A stretch of 54,107 bases of DNA from Terriglobia bacterium (GTDB lineage: Bacteria; Acidobacteriota; Terriglobia; Terriglobales; Acidobacteriaceae): positions 1-54,107 of the forward strand of contig JAIQFA010000029.1 in NCBI GenBank assembly GCA_020073525.1. The letters run 5' to 3'. This document shows, in pieces, positions 27,198-36,036 of this stretch. The notes under the pieces are model-generated. The model saw nothing but the letters and a program-made list of their open reading frames with translations. It did not search any database and was not told the DNA's origin. How positions within the stretch are numbered: position 1 is the first letter of the stretch; each line of letters begins with the position of its first letter. The position numbers and the translations under genes are program-made.

Positions 27198-28553
27198 CTA
27201 GTTATGAATGCGGAGGGTGTTGATTCCGAAAGTCTTCATCTTGTTGTAAAGGGAGCTTCGGGTCAGCCCCAGGCGCGCGGCCGTACGCGCAACGTTGCCG
27301 CGCTCTGCGTCGAAAGCTTTTTGTATGTGCAGGCGCTGAATTTCGCGCAACGTGAGCTGGGGCCCTCCGTCAACCGCGACACCGCCCTTGAACTCCAGAT
27401 GAAGGTCTTTTGGCCTGATAGTGTCGCCAGTGGCCAGTAGGATCGCTCTCTCGATTACGTTCTTGAGTTCGCGGATGTTCCCGGGCCAGGAGTATGCGGT
27501 CATGGTTTCGATGGTCTGATCGGAGAGCGTAAGATGCAGCCGTCCCAGATCGACAGCGATACGCTCGAAGAAGTACCGCGCCAGGATTGGAATATCCTGA
27601 AGTCTTTCCCGTAGCGGAGGCACGCGAATGACTACCGTGCTAACGCGAAAGTACAGATCACTGCGGAATTTCTTCTCGCGAACCAGCTGTGCCAGGTCTT
27701 CGTGACTGGCAGCGATCAGCCGCACATCCAACTGGCGTTCGTGGACGTCGCCTAACCGGCGGAACCGTTTCTCTTCCAGAATTTTGAGCAATTTGGGCTG
27801 AATTTGCAGATCCATGTCTCCGATCTCGTCGAGAAATACAGTTCCCCGTTGGGCAACCTCCAGCAGGCCCATCTTGCGTTGAACAGCCCCCGTAAATGCA
27901 CCCGGTTCATGCCCGAAGAGCTCCGTCTCAAGGAGTTCTCGTCCAAAGCCGGCACAGTTCAGATCGACAAAAGCTTCCTCGGCTCTCGGACTTTGATCGT
28001 GCACCCATTTGGCCAGCACGCCCTTGCCAGCACCGGTTTCTCCCGAGATCAGGACCGGACAGTGGCTCACTCCCACTCTTTCCACCTGTTCCGCTACCTC
28101 GCGGATGGCCGCGCTCGTGCCCAGAAAGGGATCCACACTGTCCCTTTTCTCTTTCGCTTTCCCTGCGAGCTGCTTCTGGAAATTGCGTTGGTTCTTGAGC
28201 GCTCGCTCCAGCACAAGTGCAATAGCAGCCATTTCCACCGGCTTGGTTAAGAACTGTTCGGCACCTTCTTTAATTGCCTGCACGGCCAGTGGAATGCTGC
28301 CGTTCCCGGTAAGCAAGATCAGGGGCACAGTTGGGTGAGACTGTTTTAGGTGCGGCAACAGATCCAGTGCGGTCCCGTCGGGCAATGAGTAGTCTAGGAT
28401 GGCCGCATCGGGAAACGAGTTCCTGAAGATCTCCCTGATGCCTGCACAATTTGTAGCTTGGATGACTTCATAATCGAGCGACTCGAGAAATTCGCCGAGC
28501 GCGCTGCGAATGGCCTGGTCGTCCTCGCCGACAACGATGCGTTTCTTGGCCAT
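27198..28553 (-). CDS. NtrC-family sigma-54 response regulator
   Basis: A 451-residue transcription activator. The start at MAKKRIVVGEDD places the receiver at the N-terminus (1-120, phospho-acceptor in AILDYSLPDG, Lys in FLTKPV). The AAA+ domain (about 150-375) has Walker A GETGAGKG, the sigma-54 contact loop GAFTGA, Walker B VFLDEIGD and RLGDVHERQLDVRLIAASH. A Fis-type helix-turn-helix ends the protein (VARTAARLGLTRSSLYNKMK). It should activate RpoN-dependent promoters when phosphorylated. The kinase is not adjacent by operon but hybrid kinases lie on both sides. It is divergent from the HD-GYP regulator across 230 bases. Targets unknown; no clear GG-N10-GC site was confirmed. Confidence 0.93.
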   Translation of the reverse strand: MAKKRIVVGEDDQAIRSALGEFLESLDYEVIQATNCAGIREIFRNSFPDAAILDYSLPDGTALDLLPHLKQSHPTVPLILLTGNGSIPLAVQAIKEGAEQFLTKPVEMAAIALVLERALKNQRNFQKQLAGKAKEKRDSVDPFLGTSAAIREVAEQVERVGVSHCPVLISGETGAGKGVLAKWVHDQSPRAEEAFVDLNCAGFGRELLETELFGHEPGAFTGAVQRKMGLLEVAQRGTVFLDEIGDMDLQIQPKLLKILEEKRFRRLGDVHERQLDVRLIAASHEDLAQLVREKKFRSDLYFRVSTVVIRVPPLRERLQDIPILARYFFERIAVDLGRLHLTLSDQTIETMTAYSWPGNIRELKNVIERAILLATGDTIRPKDLHLEFKGGVAVDGGPQLTLREIQRLHIQKAFDAERGNVARTAARLGLTRSSLYNKMKTFGINTLRIHN

Positions 28554-28787
28554 GTTTGATCGTATCCGTGCTTGGTCGTGCGACCCCGACACTGAATGGA
28601 CTTGCGAATCTTAGGAAAAGTCTAACGCGGATAGTAACTCCGTGACAGATAACGTTAGTAATCTTAAGGCTTCGGAGCAATGTGACGTACTCGATACATA
28701 TCTTCGGGAGTCATCACTTCTGTAACTAGCTCCGCTGCCTCGCTTCGTGCAACGCTTGCAGTCATCTCGCAGAGAAATGGGTGATGT

Positions 28788-29795
28788 GTGTCTTTCCAAT
28801 CAAGCCAGCCGATTACCGGAACCGTTCTGGTTGCGGACGATCAAGCGTCAAATCGGGAGCTGATGGAAGAGTTGCTCTCCAGCGAGGGCTTCGCGGTGAT
28901 TACCGCACCGGACGGCCCGACCGCCCTGCAGGAACTGAGCAGAGTACAAGCTGACTTGGTTGTCTTGGATGTGCTGATGCCCCACATGAGCGGGCTTGAG
29001 GTCTGTGAAAAGATCAAGGCCAATCCAGACACATACCTGATTCCTGTCATCCTAACTACATCGCTTTCCGACAAGCAGGATCGGATTGATGGAATTCGAG
29101 TGGGCGCGGATGATTTTCTCACCCGTCCCGTGGATCGAACCGAATTGCTGGCCCGGGTTCGATCGCTCTTGAAGCTCAAACTGCGCACGGATGAACTGGA
29201 GCGCGCGGAATCCGTTCTCTTCACCCTGGCACGCAGCATCGAAGGCAAAGATCCGTACACCCACGGCCACTGCGAGCGTTTGGCCGATCTCTCCGCCCGC
29301 TTGGGTGAGCAGATGGGTCTGGCCTCGGAACAAATCACCGCCCTCCGGCGAGGAGGTATCGTGCACGACATTGGGAAGATCGCCGTGCCAGATGTAATTC
29401 TGTTGAAGCCATCCCGCTTGTCGGAAGATGAATGGAAGCTGATCCGCGAGCATCCGGTCGTGGGCGAGCGTATATGTGCGCCGTTGAAGTCGTTTCGTGC
29501 GGTACTCCCTATTATCCGACATCACCACGAGAAGTTCGATGGCTCGGGATACCCGGATGGGCTCTGCGGCGAGTTGATCCCGATCACAGCCAGAGTGTTG
29601 CAGATTGTTGATGTCTATGACGCCCTTACGACCGAGAGACCCTACAAGCGCGCCTTTTCCGTCACCGAGGCGCTACAGACGATGAAACAAGAGGTGGCTA
29701 GAGGGTGGTGGGACCCGGCCATTTTTGATCAGTTTGAGCGGTTAGTGCGAGGCGGGGTGGTGGAGTCTCTGTCTCGCGGCGCGGCGGCACTCTAG
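28788..29795 (+). CDS. Response regulator with HD-GYP phosphodiesterase output
   Basis: A 335-residue two-domain protein. The receiver (about 10-130) has LVADDQ, the Asp in VVLDVLMPH, and FLTRPVD, where Arg replaces the usual Lys. A linker helix leads to the HD-GYP domain (about 145-325): HGHCERLADLS, VHDIGKIAVPD and HHHEKFDGSGYPDGL keep the metal His/Asp and the GYP loop, so c-di-GMP hydrolysis is expected. It starts at GTG, since the in-frame codons upstream lead at once to a stop. It lies between the sigma-54 activator and the dCache hybrid kinase, reading the same way as the latter, 86 bases ahead. Phosphorylation by that kinase is a natural guess. Confidence 0.92.
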   Translation: MSFQSSQPITGTVLVADDQASNRELMEELLSSEGFAVITAPDGPTALQELSRVQADLVVLDVLMPHMSGLEVCEKIKANPDTYLIPVILTTSLSDKQDRIDGIRVGADDFLTRPVDRTELLARVRSLLKLKLRTDELERAESVLFTLARSIEGKDPYTHGHCERLADLSARLGEQMGLASEQITALRRGGIVHDIGKIAVPDVILLKPSRLSEDEWKLIREHPVVGERICAPLKSFRAVLPIIRHHHEKFDGSGYPDGLCGELIPITARVLQIVDVYDALTTERPYKRAFSVTEALQTMKQEVARGWWDPAIFDQFERLVRGGVVESLSRGAAAL

Positions 29796-29881
29796 CTCCG
29801 AGGGCTGTGTGCCGTTGCGACGATGGATATTTCGGCAAGTGTCTGCTTTCTGGCCCGGGCTTCGCACATATCCAGGACTAG

Positions 29882-32800
29882 ATGCGGCAGAGGTATGGGG
29901 GCCTGTTGAGAACGCTAACCAGTGTGGGGAATTGGGTTTCGCAAAGCCGGTGGCGACTTCACCTCCTTTTCTTGCTGTTATTGACGGTGCCGATCGCACT
30001 TTTCGCTTTTTCCGCGAGCCAGGTTCTGAAACAACAAACCGAGAGGCAAGCCGCAGCCGAGAGCACTCAGATCGCACACGTCTCCGCTGCTCTAGTGGAC
30101 GAACATTTTCGGCTAGGTGCGACTCTTCTCGAATCCATTGCCGCGCGCCGCACCCTTGGCCAAGCCTGGGAGAAAAGTGATCTGGATCTGATCGCATGGC
30201 ATTTGCAGAGTGCGAAGTCCCTGCGCCCTGATTTTTCCTTCGTAAGCATGTACGACCTCGAGGGTAGGATGCGTGCCATCTATCCGCCGCAGCCGGACAT
30301 GCTCGGCCACAGCTTTGCGAACCGCGACTGGTACAAAGGAGTATCCCGGCTATGGCGGCCCTATGTCTCTGAGGTGTACCAGACTGCGGTTCCACCGTAC
30401 CAACTGGTCGCTGCCATTGCGGTTCCCGTGTGCGACAAGCAAGGCAAACCTATTGCCATCCTCATGGGTGCGGACACTCTGGATACGATCAGCCAACGAT
30501 TGGCAGAGACCAGGATCGAAGGGGGATGGACCATTCTGCTCGTCGACCAAAACGGGTACTTGGCCGCCCACCGAAGCAGCAATCCTGACATGGCTGTTGC
30601 CGGTTCGGGCGTCTATGAAGCCGTGAAGCAAATACAGGCTGGGCAGGGGCGTAACGGAAGACTTGTACGCGACGGCGAAACTCGCTTTACAAGTTATGAA
30701 GCCGTCGGCCAGTCGGGTTGGGGAGTGGTGGTAGAACAGTCCGCCAGCGTTCTGCAACAGGGCGTCTGGGCGGTGGAGCGGCGGGTATGGTTTCTCGGCT
30801 TGGTGTTCCTGGCGCTTGGACTGGGGTTAAGCGCATTCATGGGATCGCTCTACTCCCAGCTCGAGACGGGCAACCGATTTATCAAACTGTCGGTGGACAT
30901 GTTTTGCATCATTGGGTTCGACGGATTCTTCAAGAATCTGAACCCCAGTTGGGAAAAAACGCTGGGCTTCACCACGGAAGAGCTCATGACGAAGCCACGG
31001 ATTCAGTTTGTACATCCGGAAGACCGCGCATTCACGGCCACGGAAATTGAGCGACTGCAGCACGGCGCGGTAACGCTGTCGTTCGAAAACCGTTATCTGT
31101 GCAAAGACGGTTCCTACAAATGGTTGCTATGGAACGCGGTTTCGGCGCCTCAGCAAGGTGTCATTTACGCTGTGGCGCGGGATATTACAGGCCGAAAGCG
31201 AGCGGAAGCGAGAGTGCGCGAAAGCGAAGAACGCTACCGGAAGTTATTTGAACTGAACCCTCAGCCTACCTGGATCTACGACCGCGAAACGCTTCGTTTC
31301 CTGGCGGTGAATAAGGCCGCCCTTCAGAACTACGGGTATTCGTACGAAGAGTTCTTATCGATGACTATCCAGGATATCCGGCCATCCGAGGACATTCCCG
31401 CCCTCAGGAAAAGCGTAGCCGCACTGCACGACGGGCAATGGGAGTGTGGTGTTTGGCGGCATCGCAAGAAGGATGGCAATGTCATCTTTGTTGAAATCAC
31501 CTCCTATTCGTTCGAGTTTTCCGGCCGACCCGCGGACTTTGTCATCGCGGTCGATGTCACCGAGCGGCAACGCGCCGAAAAAGAGCGGCAGGAATTCACG
31601 GAGCGTATGGCGGCAGCCAATCAGGAACTTGAAGTGCGCAACCGCGAGGTGGAACGCGCGACACGAATGAAGAGCAAATTCCTCGCCAGCATGAGCCACG
31701 AGTTGCGGACGCCGCTGAACGCGATCGTTGGATTTTCGGAACTGCTGGCCGACGGCACTCCAGGCGACCTGAATGCCAAGCAAAAGCGCTTTGTGAATCA
31801 CATCAAGCAGGGATCGGTTCATCTGCTGCAGTTGATCAACGATATTCTCGATCTCTCCAAGATTGAGGCCGGACAAATCGAACTTCGCTGCGAGGATTTC
31901 CTGGTTGGGGACGCTCTGCCTGAGGTCCTTTCTACTATTCGCCCGCTCGCAATGGTAAAGAACATTCAGGTGCGGCAGAAGCTCGAAACAGATAGGCCAG
32001 TTTATGCCGATCGCGTCCGCTTCAAGCAAGTCCTGTACAACCTGCTCAGCAACGCTGTCAAATTCACTTCGAAGGACGGTTCCATTGAGATTCGTTGTTA
32101 TGACGATGGAGCGGCGGTGGCCTTGTCGGTAACGGACACCGGCATCGGGATTCGTCCCGGGGATCAGGAGATGGTCTTCGAAGAATTCCGTCAGGTGGAA
32201 GGGAGTGCCGGAGCAACGCAGGAGGGCACGGGCCTGGGGCTCGCCATCACCAAGCGGCTGGTGGAGCAACAAGGAGGCAAGATATCGCTGAAGAGCGAAT
32301 TTGGAAAGGGCAGCTGTTTCACGTTCACGCTTCCGCACGGAGGAACTGCTATCAATGGCGCGTCCTTCATTGTGCCCACAACACCACTCCCCGCCGCGGC
32401 GACTGAAAGCGCCCGCAACCCTCTCGTTTTGATCGTAGACGACGAAGTCCCTGCACGGGAGCTTCTCGCCAGTTACCTGGAGACGGAGTATCGGGTCGCG
32501 TTTGCGAATTCAGGGGCAGAGTCCGTGAAGAAAGCCCAGGAGTTGCTCCCGGATGCAATTACTCTCGATGTCTTGATGCCAGGCGGGAGTGGCTTCGAGA
32601 CCCTGGTGGCGCTCCGAGCAGCGGCTGAAACCGCGCATATTCCCGTTGTCATCGTCTCGATCCTGGACCAGCAGAGGGTGGGATTCGCTTTAGGCGCGAC
32701 AGACTACCTCATCAAGCCGATCCACAAGCCTACTCTCCTGGAAACGATTCGCAAGCATGTCGCCGTCAAAACAGACGACGATGCTGCGATCCTTCTCGTC

Positions 32801-33178
32801 GACGATGATCCCAAAACCTTGGAACTGGTGGAGGAGACCTTGCGGTCGGCCGGCTACGAAACGCAGAGTGTCCGGAGCGGTGCCAGAGCCCTGGAAGTGC
32901 TGGGGTCCAAGTTTGTGGGAGCTGTCTTGCTTGATCTGCTCATGCCGGGCATGGATGGTTTTCATGTGATTCGCCACGTTCGCCAGGAGCCCACGTTGAG
33001 GGACCTGCCGATTCTGGTGATGACGGCGAAGAACCTGACCACGAAGGAAATCGAGCTTCTCAGCCAGGATACGCAGGGGTTCCTGCAAAAGAGCGGATCC
33101 TGGCAGCAGCAGCTCACGGCTGAAGTGGGAAGGGTTCTTCAACGTCGCAGTCTCACCAAGGCCGCGGGGCGACCATGA
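29882..33178 (+). CDS. dCache hybrid sensor kinase with two PAS and two receiver domains
   Basis: A 1098-residue membrane sensor. One helix near residues 27-46 and a second near 302-322 bracket a periplasmic double-Cache-like domain (NRDWYKGVSR and the GVYEAVKQI type pattern are Cache-like). Two PAS domains follow (about 335-450 and 455-575). The kinase core has SHELRTPLNAI (His near 605), N-box NLLSNAVKF, DTGIGI and GTGLGLAI, all intact. Two receivers complete it (about 848-955, LVLIVDDE; and 968-1085, ILLVDDD), each with a phospho-acceptor Asp (TLDVLMP, LLDLLMP). It thus could run an internal phosphorelay. The next receiver gene overlaps its stop by four bases. Ligand unknown; Cache domains usually bind small organic molecules. 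Confidence 0.93.
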   Translation: MRQRYGGLLRTLTSVGNWVSQSRWRLHLLFLLLLTVPIALFAFSASQVLKQQTERQAAAESTQIAHVSAALVDEHFRLGATLLESIAARRTLGQAWEKSDLDLIAWHLQSAKSLRPDFSFVSMYDLEGRMRAIYPPQPDMLGHSFANRDWYKGVSRLWRPYVSEVYQTAVPPYQLVAAIAVPVCDKQGKPIAILMGADTLDTISQRLAETRIEGGWTILLVDQNGYLAAHRSSNPDMAVAGSGVYEAVKQIQAGQGRNGRLVRDGETRFTSYEAVGQSGWGVVVEQSASVLQQGVWAVERRVWFLGLVFLALGLGLSAFMGSLYSQLETGNRFIKLSVDMFCIIGFDGFFKNLNPSWEKTLGFTTEELMTKPRIQFVHPEDRAFTATEIERLQHGAVTLSFENRYLCKDGSYKWLLWNAVSAPQQGVIYAVARDITGRKRAEARVRESEERYRKLFELNPQPTWIYDRETLRFLAVNKAALQNYGYSYEEFLSMTIQDIRPSEDIPALRKSVAALHDGQWECGVWRHRKKDGNVIFVEITSYSFEFSGRPADFVIAVDVTERQRAEKERQEFTERMAAANQELEVRNREVERATRMKSKFLASMSHELRTPLNAIVGFSELLADGTPGDLNAKQKRFVNHIKQGSVHLLQLINDILDLSKIEAGQIELRCEDFLVGDALPEVLSTIRPLAMVKNIQVRQKLETDRPVYADRVRFKQVLYNLLSNAVKFTSKDGSIEIRCYDDGAAVALSVTDTGIGIRPGDQEMVFEEFRQVEGSAGATQEGTGLGLAITKRLVEQQGGKISLKSEFGKGSCFTFTLPHGGTAINGASFIVPTTPLPAAATESARNPLVLIVDDEVPARELLASYLETEYRVAFANSGAESVKKAQELLPDAITLDVLMPGGSGFETLVALRAAAETAHIPVVIVSILDQQRVGFALGATDYLIKPIHKPTLLETIRKHVAVKTDDDAAILLVDDDPKTLELVEETLRSAGYETQSVRSGARALEVLGSKFVGAVLLDLLMPGMDGFHVIRHVRQEPTLRDLPILVMTAKNLTTKEIELLSQDTQGFLQKSGSWQQQLTAEVGRVLQRRSLTKAAGRP

Positions 33179-33549
33179 TAAGAGTGCTGGTTGCAGAAGA
33201 CAATGCCGTGAATAGAGAACTCCTTCGCGAGCTCCTCGAAGTACGCGGCTATGAGGTGGCAGAAGCATGTGATGGCCAGGAAGCGCTGCAGATGGTCGAA
33301 CAATCCCGCCCCGATATTCTGCTGCTGGATCTCGGCATGCCCAAGCTGGATGGGTTTGGTGTAGTCCGCCACATTCGCGCGAGTCCAGGACTAGCGGACC
33401 TTCCGGTGCTGGCCGTCACCGCCTATGCCATGCGAGGGGACCGGGAAGAGGTGTTAAGAGCGGGGTTCGACGGATACTTATCGAAGCCCATTGACGCGGC
33501 TGCCTTGGCCAAAGAGATGGGGCGTCTTCTCGGTATCTCCAGCTCTTAA
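33175..33549 (+). CDS. Single-domain response regulator (DivK/CheY-like)
   Basis: A 124-residue stand-alone receiver with a complete active site: VAEDN, the Asp in LLLDLGMP, Thr in AVTAYAM and Lys in YLSKPID. The AYAMRGDREE block is of the DivK/CpdR-like type. Its ATG overlaps the stop of the large hybrid kinase (ATGA), so it is cotranslated with it and is a plausible final acceptor of that relay. It has no output domain; effect must come from protein contact. The convergent receiver-PilZ gene ends 107 bases further. Confidence 0.92.
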   Translation: MIRVLVAEDNAVNRELLRELLEVRGYEVAEACDGQEALQMVEQSRPDILLLDLGMPKLDGFGVVRHIRASPGLADLPVLAVTAYAMRGDREEVLRAGFDGYLSKPIDAAALAKEMGRLLGISSS

Positions 33550-33656
33550 GTATGTTTTACCGATTGGATCCTTTCAGATACTTGCGTGAACGCAACCTGC
33601 AAACCCACGACAAAGCCACCGGCAAGACGAGAGTCAAAGCGTGCGGATTTACCTTC

Positions 33657-34352
33657 CTAATTCGCGGCCCAGTCCGGTTTTTCAACTTCTGCGATGAACT
33701 GTCGAATCGCCTCGGCGTTTCGCTCGCTCATTTTCGTGAACTGGATTCCTTGGCGGGTTTCGGTTTGCCAGGCCACTACCCCACTAGCTTCGATACGCGT
33801 GCCTGAGGTGGGTAACCGAAATGACACACGAACGATGTCTCTCGGCTTCAGTCCAGCGGTCTCGATTTGCATCCCGCCTTGACTGAGATTCCAGCTCATG
33901 CCCAGGACAACTCTGGAATCAATGTCGCAAAGCACCTCGGTCTGTAGCGGAACGCGGGCATTCCGCCGCCGGTTCTCGAATAACGATCCGCTCACCGCCC
34001 GGAACAGGGTGCTCAGCCTTTGCCGATCAACCGGCTTTTGAAGAAAGAAGGTTGCTCCGGCTGCAAACGCCTGTTGCATTGTTGTTCTGTCGTCGCGCCC
34101 CGTCACGATCACAATGGGAGTAAGTTTGTTCCAAGAGGATTCTCGGATCTTGCGTGCAAGATCGAAGCCATGCATCTTAGGCATTTCCAGGTCCAGAAAT
34201 ACTCCGTCAAACTTTTCCTGGTTAACCAGAGCGACCGCTCTCTGACCATCGTCCACGGGGAGGACCTCCGCCTTGAGCGAGGTGAAAACCTCATTCATTA
34301 GCTCCAGACTTGGAGCGTCATCTTCCACAATAAGAAGTTTCAGTGACAACAT
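33657..34352 (-). CDS. Receiver-PilZ response regulator
   Basis: A 231-residue protein joining a receiver (about 4-120) to a PilZ domain (about 125-225). The receiver keeps VEDD, the Asp in VFLDLEMP, Thr in VTGRDD and Lys in FLQKPVD. The PilZ part holds RRRNARVPL (RxxxR) and WNLSQGGMQI (NxSxxG), so c-di-GMP binding is expected. A GAGGG site stands eight bases before the ATG. It closes the signalling island by coupling phosphorelay and c-di-GMP inputs in one chain. It converges with the lone receiver gene and reads opposite to the zinc-ribbon gene's promoter side. Output may be motility or surface structures; not shown by sequence. Confidence 0.92.
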   Translation of the reverse strand: MLSLKLLIVEDDAPSLELMNEVFTSLKAEVLPVDDGQRAVALVNQEKFDGVFLDLEMPKMHGFDLARKIRESSWNKLTPIVIVTGRDDRTTMQQAFAAGATFFLQKPVDRQRLSTLFRAVSGSLFENRRRNARVPLQTEVLCDIDSRVVLGMSWNLSQGGMQIETAGLKPRDIVRVSFRLPTSGTRIEASGVVAWQTETRQGIQFTKMSERNAEAIRQFIAEVEKPDWAAN

Positions 34353-34393
34353 GGTTGCAACCCTCGCTTCGAAGACTCGAGCCCCTTCATCGT

Positions 34394-34681
34394 TTAGACT
34401 TCAGCGGAGCCGAGTTTCTCGTGGCCTGGACCTCGGTCCCAGCTCGGTTCAGTTTTGTGAGACGTCTTGCGCTGGAAGCCGCGCAATACCGACATCTGGA
34501 GGATGGGTGTTCCCTCCGTGCAGGACAAGCTCGAAGGGCGATGGCTCAAAACCCTCGCGATATTCAGCAGAGCCCGGGAGCCGCATGCGAGACAGTTTGT
34601 GTGCGCTGCAGTAATCGTTTCGCAATCCAGACAGAGGCTGGCTTGTTGGAACGGCACTACGCTGAGGTTCGCAGGCTTCAC
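34394..34681 (-). CDS. Small zinc-ribbon-like protein, unknown function
   Basis: A 95-residue protein starting at GTG seven bases after a strong GGAGG. The core reads SLCLDCETITAAHTNCLACG, with two CxxC pairs about 11 residues apart, so it probably binds zinc in a rubredoxin-like knuckle. SRALLNIARVLSHR follows. The C-terminal half is basic and not recognised. Small zinc ribbons with a similar layout are, from memory, frequent in Acidobacteriota, but I cannot check this. It reads in the same direction as the receiver-PilZ gene, 41 bases ahead of it, so they could be cotranscribed. Real coding status is likely because of the ribosome site and motif. Confidence 0.6.
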   Translation of the reverse strand: MKPANLSVVPFQQASLCLDCETITAAHTNCLACGSRALLNIARVLSHRPSSLSCTEGTPILQMSVLRGFQRKTSHKTEPSWDRGPGHEKLGSAEV

Positions 34682-35250
34682 TCTTAGTCCTCCGGATTCC
34701 TGGCGCTGAAGATTCTCGTGGCTGGAACATACTCGCTGGAATGTTCTTTCTCATTCCAATCAAGCAGAGAGGGGCCGGCAATCCCGAAGCCTATCAGCCG
34801 GGGGTTAAAGCGGGACCGCAGACTCTCAATCCCTGTTGGCATCCTCATACCGTTAGTTTGATCGCTGGCGCCGTACGAGAAATTGGGCGGACGGCCGGAA
34901 CGTGGCGCACAGCTTTGTTCGGGAGACAGCGTTGACTTCTGCATACCCTCCGATCTAAGCAATCGGCGAACCACCTGTACGGACCAAACGCTGGCAAGGA
35001 CTTAGCTTGGATCAAGCTGGGCGAAGGCTTGTTCTGATTTTGGAAATCGGACATCTCGGCCGAGAAACCGGTGCCTGGTTGGGGTAATATTACTGGCAGC
35101 GTTCCGGCAATACTTATGTGTGTGGGGTCGTACTGGTGGGTCCAGGCTCCGGGTTTCGTACTAATCCCGCCGTTCCCAGTTATCTGGTTCGGTGAAAATC
35201 TATTGCACTTGGTGGGTTAAAATCCGCGTGATTTTTTCAGGTGCGGCAGT
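34682..35250. promoter_or_regulatory. Gene-poor spacer before the sigma-factor gene
   Basis: About 570 bases. Short frames on both strands have no motif or ribosome site and I do not call them. The stretch 35090-35250 is A/T richer and should hold the sigma-factor promoter. The zinc-ribbon promoter is at the left end. Confidence 0.35.
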
Positions 35251-35310
35251 ATGAACGTTCTTAGTTCCAAGCTCGCGCTCCTCGCCAAGAAATCAGGCCG
35301 CCGGCCATGA
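35251..35310 (+). CDS. 19-codon leader ORF coupled to the ECF sigma gene
   Basis: An ATG preceded by CAGGTG (eight bases away) opens a 19-residue frame (MNVLSSKLALLAKKSGRRP). Its TGA overlaps the ATG of the sigma gene as ATGA. The sigma gene has little ribosome site of its own, so its translation may depend on ribosomes finishing this leader. The peptide is basic and not recognised. A chance frame cannot be excluded. Confidence 0.45.
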   Translation: MNVLSSKLALLAKKSGRRP

Positions 35311-35903
35311 CGCCAGCGCCGGGGAAAGCGAAAATCGGGCCCTCGAAGAATTCTTCCGATTCACGCCTGGTTGAGGAGTGTCTTCAGGGAAAAGAGGCGG
35401 CGTGGTCGGCTCTGATTGCCAAATACAAGAACCTGATCTTTTCGATTCCCGTGCGATACGGCTTTTCCGAAGAAGATTCAGCCGACATTTTCCAGGCAGT
35501 GTGCATGGACCTGTTGACGCAACTGTCGTCTCTTCGCGAGTCCAATGCTTTGGCCGGGTGGCTGATTCAGGTTACGCGGAATAAGTGCTTCCACCGAAAA
35601 CAGGCGCAACAACACCTTAAAGTGCAGGAAATCGACGATCTCGATTCGTACGCGTCGCCGGAGGAGCCGGCCGACTTGGCTTTACAGGTTCAGCGAGAGC
35701 AAATGCTTCGCGAAGCTTTGTTGGATCTTTCTCCACGTTGCCAGCGCCTGATGCACATGCTGTTTTTCGAAGTACCGGCGCGTCCCTATCAGCAAGTTGC
35801 GCAGGATCTCGAACTCGCAGAGGGATCCATCGGTTTTATTCGCAGACGCTGCCTGAACAAGCTGAGGGATCGACTGGAAAAGATGGGTTACCCCCTGTTG
35901 TGA
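35307..35903 (+). CDS. ECF-type RNA polymerase sigma factor
   Basis: A 198-residue sigma-70 family protein with region 2 (about 20-95; SRLVEECLQGKEAAWSALI and the DIFQAVCMDLL helix) and region 4 (about 135-195; ALLDLSPRCQRLMHMLFFE, then YQQVAQDLELAEGSIGFIRR as helix-turn-helix). Regions 1 and 3 are absent, as in extracytoplasmic-function sigma factors. The ATG overlaps a small leader ORF. A putative zinc-finger protein 133 bases downstream may be the antagonist. The sigma-4 motif SIGFIRRRCLNKLR fits a group common in Acidobacteriota. Regulon unknown; the TonB receptor or TPR gene nearby could be targets. Confidence 0.88.
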   Translation: MTPAPGKAKIGPSKNSSDSRLVEECLQGKEAAWSALIAKYKNLIFSIPVRYGFSEEDSADIFQAVCMDLLTQLSSLRESNALAGWLIQVTRNKCFHRKQAQQHLKVQEIDDLDSYASPEEPADLALQVQREQMLREALLDLSPRCQRLMHMLFFEVPARPYQQVAQDLELAEGSIGFIRRRCLNKLRDRLEKMGYPLL

Positions 35904-36036
35904 GCGCTGTGTCGCTCCGATGGTTACTCCAAGGTAACCATAAACCTGCACTTTCTTGCATTCTGCCTATATTTTTACGGACCAACCGTACCCCTATTCG
36001 TTAGAAACACCCACTCCCGGTTGAGGTAGGAATGCG

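Noticed and set aside
34684..34974. Leftward 96-codon frame before the zinc-ribbon gene
   Set aside because: No motif and no ribosome site; composition looks non-coding.
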